Shown one piece after another: positions 36,101-48,100 of a DNA stretch of 64,000 nt. Made by a program: the position numbers and the translations under genes. Numbering within the stretch: position 1 is the first letter of the stretch; the number at the start of each line of letters is the position of its first letter. The DNA is from Malania oleifera (Eukaryota; Streptophyta; Magnoliopsida; Santalales; Ximeniaceae). Location of the stretch: assembly GCF_029873635.1 (NCBI RefSeq), contig NC_080423.1:93787691-93851690 (forward strand), written 5' to 3'. Below the pieces are notes generated by a model. That model was not told the origin of the DNA. It ran no database searches and was given only the letters and a program-made list of their open reading frames with translations.

Positions 36101-39100
36101 ATGGTCTTTTTGCCCCTGTGGGTTTTTTTATTTTATCTTCAAAGTTGTTTTGGCAGTGTTAGTTTCTCTGAACTTCGGAATGATTGGAAGACTTTGTTAA
36201 CCCAATTTTCTTTCTTTTGTCATGTATGTATTTATTTTTTTCTTTATTTTTTATTTTCAGTTTTGTTTTAGTAGGATTTCTTATCCTCCTTGCATATTCT
36301 CTCCTTTCTCTTGGTAAAGTTTCTTTTATATATGTGTTCATGCACGCACACACGCACACACACAGAAAAATATTGCTGAAGCTCAAGCTCTTTTGGAAAA
36401 AGATGGGTTTCGAGCTGACTACTCCAGGAAGTTGGATTTTTGAGGTGAAAATGCAAGAAAAAGAAAAGATAAAGCAAATTGGCAATTTGAAATGCACCAT
36501 TAATTATGCAGGGAAAGGTTTAAGGAAATGTTTTTTTAATAAGCTATCTTAGTTTAGGCCTTTATTTTTATTTTCTGTTCTTTCTCTTCATCTTTGTAGC
36601 AGTGAACCCTTCTCGTCCTTTGTTAGTTTGTATTCTTCTTCCCAATAAAATTTCTTATCAAAAAGAGATTGAAGTATACGTCAACCACTGAAGAGTGATA
36701 CTTAAAGAAAAATCCAGGAAATGTGTAAAAGATGGTTTAATTTTGAACGAGGAAGAGAAGTTTCTGGGACTAATTGTTTAAATAAGACATCCTAGATCTT
36801 TAGAGGGAAGTCCTCATTATCAATTTATTGTCCCTTTTGGCCAGTGAATTGCTGATTTTTTTTTAACAAATTGTCTGTCTTCCTGCTTCATCATGCAGGA
36901 GTTTTTTTTTAATTTATTATTATTTTTTATAACACTGATTTGCTGAAATTTGGCATGTCTCCTAGCAGTTCCAATTCTACAAAAATGAAGGTCCAGAACT
37001 CTCCTTGCAATGATTCATTGTTCCTCTTCTTGTCATCTTGCACATGATGCCTTGAGTTGAAGCAGAATAACCTTGCACCCTTTTTACTGGAAATGCTCCA
37101 TCCTCCACTATGACACCTCTCGACCAAAAATATCTATTAGAAATCTTCCCCTAGATCAAGATGTCATCTCCCTTTTGTAGAAGTTTGAGCATTGAGGACA
37201 TAATTTCTGGATCAAATTTTATTCCATCTCCCAGTAATGAAAACATCCTCTGAGGGTCGTTCCATGCTATCCCATCTTCCTACCTAATGACATAATATGC
37301 TATTCTCATTCCTCCCTTTCCACATCTCTGTAATAAAAATTTGGTAAAGCCTTCATTTGAGTTTCATTCCTACAACTGTCTCAATGCTTAAGGGTGTGTT
37401 TAGTACCATTTTCTGAAGATTGCTATCAATTCTTCAATGAACATAAAAACATCGAAATGCTCAAAGCTGTTCTTCTCGTAATCTCGTCTGTATTCAATTT
37501 TTGGTGAGTTGCATATTTAAAAATATGAAAAAATAATTTATTATTGTTTTTTGAAATGGTCTCTTTTCTGGAAATTCTTTAATTGTCAAAATACTCCATC
37601 ACACATGTTTAGTGCATCGCTGCCATTTTTATCTATCAACATCATCTCTTTTTGAATGGTATAAACCCACGTTTTTGGACCAGTCATTTCATAGTTGTCT
37701 TCCATGCCCAGCACCATTACTTGCCTCTTTGGACTGCCATTCTCTACAACACCTGAACTTCCACATGACTGCTGCCTCCTGTGGTTAACCTTTTACATGT
37801 AACTGCAAGAGCTTAATTTATCATTTTTTATGTATTTTATAGCAGTCCCAACTCCCAACTGCCTCCCTTGCCATGCACAAGCAGGTTCAGTATGATTATT
37901 AAATTCCTCTGTAGCAACAGCCTGCCGATTTTCTATTGTAATTTTTGAATTGATAAGCTGAAGAATTTGGATTTGAGAACAAGATCACATGATGATGAAA
38001 GTGTTTGGAGCGACAAATCGAAGTACATCTACAATATGCATTGAAGTAAACCTTATTATTTTTATAAAAACATTGCATGCTGCAGTTTTCTCTGAATGAT
38101 GATCAAAATGGCATTCCAAAATGATCAAAGGTGCTTTCCTCATCTTCTTTATCACCTTGGACCTTCCTAGCCTTGTTAAGTACTAATTTGTTCCATTTTT
38201 TGCCCTGTGAAACTGTCAAATCATTGGCATATGAAAAATAAAAGATCATGTCCTGGTCTACCATGGTTGGTTGGTGTTAATCCCCAGCCATAAGTGTGTT
38301 ACACTCATCTGGTGGTCTCAAGTTCATTTCTTGAAAATCACCTCTTCCAACTATTGAAAATTGAAAAGAGTTGTATATTGATTTGAACATTACATGTGAA
38401 TATATACAACAATCCTAGCATTCCTAAAAAGTATATTAATAAATCAAATGCCATGATTTATGGGACACCTTAACAGAATAGGAAACTTAGCTGTATAGGC
38501 CTAATTCTAAGGATACAATCTGTTATTAAAAGAATATCCTAAAATAGCTAACTAATTATACACAGTTTTCCCACACTCCCCCTCAAGCTGGTGAATAGGT
38601 ATTTTCCATTCCCAGCTTGGAAACTATAGTTTGGAAAACAGAGCTACTCAACCCTTTGGTAAGGACATCAGCAAGTTGACCATGTGTAGACACGTAAAGT
38701 GTACAAATCAATCCACTCTCCAACTTTTCTTTGATAAAGTGTTTGTCAACTTCAATGTGCTTCGTTTGGTTATGTTGTACTTGGTTATGAGCTATGCTGA
38801 TTGCAGATTTGTTGTCACAATAAAGTCTCATAGGGCCATCCCACTTAATCTTCAAATTTTCAAGGATGATCTTCAGCCAAAGTAGTTCACACACACCTTA
38901 AACCATTGCCCGGATATCAGCCTCTGCACTCGATCGAGCTACCACACTTTGTTTTTTTACTTCTCCATGTCACAAGATTCCCACCGAGAAAGGTGCAATA
39001 TCCTGAGGTTGATTTTCTATCCACAATTGATCTAGCATAATCAGCATTAGTGTATGCCTCAAGTACCAATCCTCCATTTCTTCTGAACATGATACCTTTC

Positions 39101-42100
39101 CTTGGTGTTCCCTTCAGATCCTGTAGTACTCTATGGGCTGCTTGTAAATGAACTTCCTTTGGGCTATGCATAAATTGACTAATCACACTCACTGCATATG
39201 CTATATCTGGTCGTGTGTGAGACAAATAAATGAGTCTTCCTACTAGGCGTTGATACATTTCTCTGAGCTTTTCCAAGTTTAAGATTAGAATCCATGGGAG
39301 TACTTGCTAGTTTGCATGCTGTCTTGCCAGTTTCCTTGAGAAGATCCGTGACATACTTCTGTTGAGAGATAAAAATTCCCTGCCTAGAGTGAGCAACTTC
39401 AATCCCGAGAAAATACTTCAGTCTCCCTAACGCTTTAATCTCAAACTCTCTAGCCAAATATTGACTCAAGACCTGTTTCTCCTTAGCATCATCTCCTGTC
39501 ACTATTATGTCATCAACATACACTAGAAGGACTGTAACTCCCCCTGAAGGAGAGTGTTTAATGAACAATGTGTGATCCCCTTGACTTTGTTTGTATCTCA
39601 TAGCCAACATAACTCTTGCAAATCTCCCAAACCATGCTCTTGGTTATTGCTTAAGGCCATACAGTGCCTTTTTCAATTTATATACGGTGTGAGCTGCCAA
39701 ATTCTTCCCATATCTTGGTGGAACTTGCATATAAATCTCTTCCTCTAGTTCCTCATGTAAGAAAGCATTCTTGACATCAAATTGTTGCAACTCCCAACCA
39801 TAATTAGCTGCTAGTGATAATAATACTCTAACCGTGTTCATCTTTGCAACAGGAGCAAAGGTCTCTAAATAATCAACCCCATAGGTTTGAGTATACCCCT
39901 TGGCTACAACCGCGCCTTGTATCTCTCAATTGACCCATTTGCCCTATACTTCATCGTATATACCCACTTACAACCCACCGGTTTCTTTCTTGCCGGTAAC
40001 TTCACCAACTCCTAAGTCTTGTTTTTTTCCAACACCTCCATCTCCGCATTCATAGCTTGTCTCCATTTTCCATTGGACAAAGCCTCAGATAATGTGGTAG
40101 GAATGGTGATGGTATTTAGGCTTACAAGAAAGGCTCTATGGGATGGTGAAAAATTCTTAAACGAAAAAAAATGTGCAAGAGGGTACAATGGTTGCTTTGT
40201 GCATTTTCGAGTTCCTTTCCTAATGGCAATTGGAAGGTCTTGGTCATCATTATCAACATGAGATTCAGTTTTATCTTGCAATGGATGGTTAACAATTGTT
40301 ACCTCATTCAAATGATCTGAGTTGGACTCTTGGACTTGCTTTGGTTCAGGAACAGCCATCTTCCTTCTTGTGAACATCTTGCCAAATATGGTATTTCTAG
40401 GAGCAGAATCGGTCTTTTCTTTGGGTTCATTTGGTGTTTCAGGCACAGGTTCAGAAGAACTCTCAGGTACATGGTTGGAACAAGATGAACAAGGAGGTAC
40501 AGGTATAGGTTTCGAGGTTTTAGACGAAGGAATTGATGGCAAATCAAGCAAAAAATCTTCCTTATCTTCCCTAGTTGAATTCTCCCCTTGAAGAAAAGGA
40601 TTAATGAAATAAGATTCTTGTTGTTCATTGAACGTAACATCCACCGAGACATAGAATTTCTTTGACGGAGGGTGGTAACACTTATATCCTTTTTGAGTCG
40701 AAGAATAGCCCACAAAGACACATTTTAGATCCCTTAGATCTAATTTCTCCCTGTTGTGACTATGAACATGGACAAGACAAATGACACACACCCAAAAATC
40801 CTAGGAGCAAGGTTGTTTGTAGTGGTTAGGTATGGGTAGAATGTGGAAAGTATGTCCATAGGACTCTTGAAACCCAAGACTCTTGAAGGCAAATGATTTA
40901 TTAGATGAGTGGCTGTCAGAACTGCTTCCCCCCAAAAAACCTTAGACACATTTTTTTGAAACAACAAAGCTCTGTTTTTTTCAAGGAGATGGCCATTTCT
41001 CCTCTCTATTGACACAAGATGACTCATGTACTATTCCTCCTGTCTGAAAATATGGGGTAAGAATTTGATTGAAATAGTCCCTAACATTATCTGACCTAAA
41101 CCTTTTGATATTGACCCCAAATTGGTTTTTGATCATGGAATAGAAATTTGGGAACATAATACTAACATCAGACTTATGTTTAAGCAGGAAAATCCAGGTA
41201 TCACGAGTGCAATCATCAATGAAAGAAACAAACCATCTTGCCTCAGAAACATTAGAAACAGTAGATGGACCCCAAATATCACTGTGAATAAGATAGAAAG
41301 GAATTGAGCTTCTTTGGTAACTAATTGGAAAAGGTACACACTTGTGTTTAGCAAGTTCACATACCTCACACTGAAAATTTTCAACATCTAAATCCTTAAA
41401 CAAGGAAGGAAACATGACTTTAATAACCCTAAACGATGGATGTCCAAGTCAGCAATAATGAAGTAAAATTTGGATAAGACAAACTCTGACATAAAGGAAG
41501 AAGATAATCTGTCCTTGGTCATGTGCAACTGACTTGGTGTTTCAAGATAGTAGAGGCTATTCCTTTCCCCAGCATGTCCAATCATCTTCCCCGAATCCTT
41601 GTCCTGAAATATACAATTACTACTGTCAAAAATCACATTACAACATAAATCTTGAGTGAGTTTATGTATGGAGACCAGATTTGTGGACAATTTAGGAACA
41701 TGAAGGACATTTTTCAAAGTTACCGATGGTCTTATTTTCACATCCCCAAAACCAGCCACAGTGGTCGAGGATCCATCTGCTGTGGCTATTTTCCTACTGC
41801 TTGGGCATGGAGTATAGGTTGAAAAAATATTGGATAAATGGGTCATATGATCGGTTGCTCCTGAGTCCATGACCTAGGAGTTGGTAAATGTTTTGTCTGA
41901 GACATTTAATCCAATAGAAGATGGAAGCTCACTTGAATATGCTAAAGAACAAGTACTTGGAGATCCTTCAAGTTTTCCAAGACTGTTGGTAAGTGATCTC
42001 AGCCTCTCAATCTCTTCTTGGTTGGAACTACTCAGCTCCTGCGATGTTGATTCACCTTGTGGTCCTGCAGCAATGTGGACTTGTCCATTGTTCCATGGTT

Positions 42101-45100
42101 GTCCTCCTTTTTGGCCCCATTCTCGGCTTGGAGGCTTTCCATGAAGTTTTCAGCATTTTTCACGGGTGTGATGAGACTTACTTGCAGTAAGTGCACCATA
42201 ATCCGTCACGATTTTGGGTTATCAGCTGGCCACCTTTTTCTCCTTCAAGTGTTGCTCCTCTCTTGATGTTTGTGGCTGATTTATTGTTACCACTAGCCAC
42301 CATAGCCGAACTATTAGTGATTTGTTGTTCAAGCATCAACCCTCTTCTACTTTCTTCACTTCGGATTATAGCCACTACTTTGTTAAAGCTTGGAACCTCT
42401 GGCTTCCCAAGAATCTGAATCCTCACTTGATCAAATTCTGGATTAAGTCCAACCAGAAAATCATACACCCTATCTTGTACAATAAAGGCCTTTAGAACCG
42501 CTGCATCATCGGAGCATTTTGTTTTTATCACCTGGTAGTGATCCAATTCCTGCCACAAGGATTTCAGTTGATTTGCATATTCAGTGACTGTTTTATTTTC
42601 TTGTTTTGCAGCCATAGTTTTTACCTTGACCTCGTACACTTGTGCCACATCATTAGCTTTGGAATAGGTTTGCTGAATCGCATCCCAGATGTCCTTTGCA
42701 GCAGCCAAAAACATGCATGTGTCACTTATTTCTGGAATCATGGAATTCCACAACCATGCCATGATCAAAGAGACTTCTTCATCCCATGCTTCAAACTTAG
42801 GATCCCCTGGTTTAGGACCTGTACCCGTGAGATGGCTAATCTTTCCCTTGCTTTTCAACACTGTGCGAATGAGTTGAAACCGCTTAAGGTAGTTCTTTCC
42901 ATCTAACCTGTAGGAGGCATGAATTATTCTGCAATTCTCTTGCTTGTTGGGGTCGGATTACCTCTTCTGATTGAGCTGTAGTAGTAGTCTCCACGATTTC
43001 TGACATCTTGAAGGCTTGAACAATCAGCTAATCAATGATGATGTCAGCCGGAAGCAGAAATGATGACGACGACTGGGCAAAAGTGAAACCCACAGAAGAT
43101 AAAAATTGGCAATGAAGGCAAACAGAAGTTTTTAAGGCTTTGACGAAACAAGCCCTGTTTGGCAGAAACAGAGGTGCACAGGCTCAAAAAATAGAGTAGA
43201 ACAGAGGTCTGCAAAGACGGGAGGAAACCAGCAATGAAGGCTGGAAATATCAGCGATGAAGGCTGAAAAAATTGAAACCCTGAGGAGCCTAATTTGGCTC
43301 TGATACCATGTTGAAAATTGAATGGAGTTATATATTGACCTGAACATTACATGTGAATATATACAACAATCCTAGCATTCCTAAAAAGTAAATTAATAAA
43401 TCAAATCCCATGATTTATGGGACACACTAACAGAATAGGAAACTTAGCTGTATAGGCCTAATTCTAAGGATACAATATGTTATTAAAAGAATATCCTAAA
43501 ATAGCTAACTATTTATACATGGTTTTCCCACACCAACGTATAAGGCTATGCACATGGGGTTGTGGCCTACTCAGACCGCTGATATGATGTTGTTAGTCTG
43601 GTGTGCACATTGCCTTGCCTTGAACCACGAGATCCTTTTAAATAAACTGCAAGGAGAACCCATTCAAATGGTGTTGAGAAAGAAATGACAGGCTTGCACA
43701 CAAACACCTGTTACTATTATCTTTCTCTGAAAATTATACTTGCGACACATACGTAAGCCCAACTTTCGTGGTCATGGGCCTTTCCTATATGAGTTTTACT
43801 ACTCTTTTTTGAAGTATCCAACAATTCATTTAAAATAAGAGAGAGCATGTGGCTTCCATCAATGGAGGCTTTTCTGAATCACAGGAAAGCGTGAAACACC
43901 TTACAACCACCTGATTCATTCAATTAGGAGAAGATTTCACCACCCATGTCGGCATTTTAAGAAGATGAAGGAATACCTTTCTTAAGATGAATGCCCATTT
44001 CCAACGCTAAAAGTAGTATGATTTGCCAACACTCTTTAATGGTGGCAAAATGTAAACTAATGTTTGGAGCTCTGGATAATAATTCTTGGAGATTTATGTA
44101 CAGCAACATAAAACATTGACTTATATTCGCAATGGATTGCTAGAACATAACAAACAGGGAAAAATTGGTCAATCTTATTTTTTGAAATAATTTTTGAATT
44201 ATTAGTGTTCTATGAAAGGTTCCTACTTTGGCAAATTTATGTCATCTTCTTTCAAGTGCTGATGGGTTGGCTAAATGGACCTTATTCCCCCATTCTTTCT
44301 GTATTGGTTATATTTATTTACAGCTTCTGCATTTTGTCCCTTTACTTGGTTTTATTAAACTTACTAGTCACTGATGCAGATGTCATTCCGATATTTAATT
44401 ACCATTACATCATTGTTAAATTTCATTTGTCATGTTATTGATTGGTGAAACGTATGGTCGCATTACTTGGCATCCTCATTTTTCTCGTGGACAGACATGC
44501 TGCAGAACATGCTGTATAATGCTATGACTGGTTTAATAGCAATTTATTGTCGTTAAATAGAGAGTATTACGCGTTCAATAAGAAGGGAAAAAGGAGGATA
44601 AAAAAGAGCAAGGAGAGTTGAAATAATACAATAATCTATTTAATCTTGCCGCCATGGAGGTTCTTCAGCAGATTGTGCAACATGCACTCCAATCATTACT
44701 ATCTATTCAATGTCTTTTTCCCCTTAGTTTTAATTCTTAGCTTAAAATTTTACATTACAGAGCTTCTATTAGTAGTTTTATCTGTGTGTTCTAAGTTTGT
44801 TTAGTGATCTAATGTAGGTCAACGCGGCAGGAGATTTGTGTGCTATATGCCAGGAGAAGATGCATGCTCCAATCCTACTTCGTTGTAAACACATCTTTTG
44901 TGAAGATTGCGTATCAGAATGGTTAGTTTGTTGCCTTGTAATATGATTATGTTTTTCTTGGCTTTGTGTTTATGAGCTATAAATGAAATTACTTATATGA
45001 TGTTCTCTAGATTGAATTGGTGGAGAGCTATTTAAGTCTTGAAATTGATTTAATATAAAAACTGGGAAGTTTGAGAGTCTTTGTGGTTCTAATTTGTTTA

Positions 45101-48100
45101 TGTTTTTGTTGAGTTTGCATTAATAAGCAATAAATTACTCATGTCATTTTCTCTAGAATGAATTGGTGGAGAATTATTAAGTCCAGAAATTAATTATTAT
45201 TATTTTTAAAATGGGAAGTTCGAGAGTATTCTTGGTTCCTTTTTTTGGTCGAAAAAATTACACTTACCTATGCTAGAGCATCTCTTGGGGTTTGCTGATA
45301 TTGTTGATTCATCTGGTTGTAGAGTTACTGTAATTCTATCCCCATTGTGAATTGTGATTTAGAATGCTTGTTCTGCAATTTAGATCATTTGTGAATTGTG
45401 ATTTAAATGCAATGTACATGTTTCTACATATCATACAAGGAAGAAGTGCTGATATTGCTATCATTTATACAAATGCCTAATAATGTTAGATAAAAAAAAT
45501 ATTACTTAAGAGATATTTGTATGTGAGTTGAGAAAGAAGCTAAGAACATGCTCTCTTTTTTTCTCTCTTTTCCGCCTCCTATCTCGTAGCCTTTGGTTTC
45601 ATCTGGTGTATGTTCGACCACGGCTCCTGCAAGACCTCTCACTGATTGGCTCCTCCACACTCAAAACACCATCTGAATATATATGTGTGTGTGTATATAT
45701 ATATGTATGTATATATATATATGTATGTATGTATATAGTTTTCTCAGCAGAAGAATCTCAGTCTTCAAAATATTTCCTCATTCCAAAATCCATTTGCATT
45801 TCCTCTCAGTGAGCATAAACCTTTTAGGCTCCTCAAAATTGTCTGAATTTACTTCCTTACCCGATGTATTTCCCTCCAAAGCAGCAATAATACCCTGATT
45901 TTCATCCTCACAAGAATTATGATTCTTAGAGGAAATTCCCCTTTTTCATCTCCAATATTCTGTCACCGATGGCTCTCTCCTGTATAGCTCTCCCTGTAGA
46001 ATAGATGTTGAGTTTTTAGAAACTGATCTTTCTAATTCTGCCTCTTTTCCTTTTCTATCTCTGGAGCAATTCCTTCTGTCCTCTTGGTCATCGTGGTCAT
46101 TGTTATCTTCTAGCTTTTGCTCAGAGGGTTGACGAAGTCCAACCCCCTCGAGTTTTTAAAGGAGGACTTTGGGCTTCATTCAAAAGAGGGACCTGCTAAT
46201 CAGCCTGGATATTGTGGGCTTTTTATGAATAGGATTTTGGTCCTGCCCATTAGGATGACCCAGCTGAAGAGACCCAGAATATTTTTCTTCTCGTTAAGCA
46301 GGCCTAAATTACTAACGTTAGTATGATTATGCTTAAAAGACTGGCCCACAACAATTTAAAGAGGCCACCATAACTGTCTGTAATACGGTCCTGGTCTGAT
46401 AAGCATTAGAGACCCAGGCCCAACCCAAGTAGCCTTCAGCATTTGTTCTTCCATGAAGGAAACCCTAGCTGCCTCTGGAACCATCGCCTTGTGACTTGCG
46501 CCATCAGAATCCCTTGTCCTTGACTTCGTCTGATCGTTAATCACTTCATGAGACAAAGGCTGAAGGACTTCCTTTTGCAACTTATCCTCCCTTCTCCCTT
46601 GCAAACTGGCTAGCCTTGAATTTCTGTAGCGCTGCCACCACCTCCTCTCTATCCAATGAAGCAACCAAACATGTGCCAATCTCCACTGACAGTTTGGGGA
46701 AACTGATCCCTGTAAGAACCCATTTTTCCACCAAATGTAGCACAGAACAACTTATCCTTCTTCCTCAAATTATTTGATCCAGTAAGAACATCCTTCCAAC
46801 TCTTAGGTGGAAGTTCCTTCAATTCTGGGATACTTAACCCTGCTGCTCTAAAAACCCTTGTATTCGATCCAGAAAAACTCTCCATCGAAGCCCTTGCAAC
46901 CCACTGGAATGAAATCTGCATAACCCTTACCTCTAGAAACAAACCGGCTTCTAGAAATTTTCCAGCCTAAGTTGGTCTAATTGCCACCAAATAATCAAAT
47001 TGTTCAAACTTTTTCCAGAAAATGAAGCTAGTCAACAGAGTTTTAATCGAGGTCACGCTTTGAACAATCCACTGGATAGCTGACAATGGCACTTTCACCC
47101 ACTGATTGTGAGTCTTATTCTTCTCGCAAAGAATCACGAATGACGACTCCAATTTTCTCTAGCCTCATATTGATCTGATCTTGCTTCCATAGAGGATTTC
47201 TTTCATCAACATGAAATGTTATCCCTTGATGGGAGATTGATGAAGCATCTATTTGTATACTCGAAGGTTATTAGCTGTTCTATTTTCTTAAAGCACGTAT
47301 TCATTGTTGTAAGATTATATGGCATGGCAGTGTATGATCATATCACCCAACTCTTTTTATCTCCAAATCCATGCCCTTCATTTGCTGTCCTTTCTAATGT
47401 GACCTGCTCCTGTGAATATTTTTTTCCCTTGATATTCATTGTATATTATAATCCATCTTCCCCCAAAATTCTTAAAATCCTATTCGAGGTGCATAAACAT
47501 TTACAATATTTATTATATCTTGTCCTAAGATCATCTTTATTTTTTATGATTTTGTTTCCTACTCTTTTAACATTTACTACCATTGTGTTTTAATATTCTA
47601 AGGTAGATCATGTTAATTTTCATTGTGTCAACTAGCTCCATGCTTTTATCAACAAGTGCCTCTATGTTCCAAGTTGCTAATCTAGTTTAACTCTAATTGT
47701 CACTGTGTAAAACCAGCTGTATGTGGTGAGAATTAAGACATTAGGTGCATGACAAGCAGGGTTCCTACAACATTACAACCATCTAATATATGGGAAACTA
47801 AAATTAGGAAAATTACCACCAACTCCTACAGATAAATTTACAAGCAAAAACCCCAATAGAAGTATATGCCTTTTTAATTAAACCTAATATGTTTGGTTTA
47901 TGGCCCAACAAGCTGTTGAAACTATCCTTTGGAATTGACCTCCAAATAGAGTTAAAGTGATCCATCCAATGGTTGGATTCCCATCATTCAATCATACGTC
48001 AATTCCTTTGTGCCGAAAAGATATCAACTTCGTCAAGTTGGGAAAAGCAATGAGGTGTCATTCTGCTATTACTTTCTAGAGAAGATCTGGTGGTGCATTT

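Larger units (their letters stand above)
38352..43532 (-). mobile_element. Full-length Copia LTR element in intron 6, broken
   Basis: Two 224-bp LTRs flank a 4.7-kb interior, and the perfect 5-bp target duplication CCAAC lies at 38347-38351 and 43533-43537. On the minus strand the 5' LTR is followed by the primer site TGGTATCAGAGCC (initiator Met tRNA) and the 3' LTR is preceded by the polypurine tract TTGAGGGGGAG. Parts in Copia order: gag with UBN2-type domain (about 42178-42861), protease with DSGATDH (about 41740-41870), integrase (about 40740-41415), reverse transcriptase with YVDD (about 39179-39841) and RNase H (about 38583-39276). It is broken in a handful of places. By eye the LTRs differ at about 14 of 224 sites (near 94% identity), which at usual plant rates means a few million years. 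The short LTRs recall the Ale group; lineage not confirmed. Confidence 0.92.

Noticed and set aside
43296-43308. tRNA gene suggested by TGGTATCAGAGC-type sequences
   Set aside because: These sit directly next to LTRs and are primer-binding sites; no cloverleaf follows.
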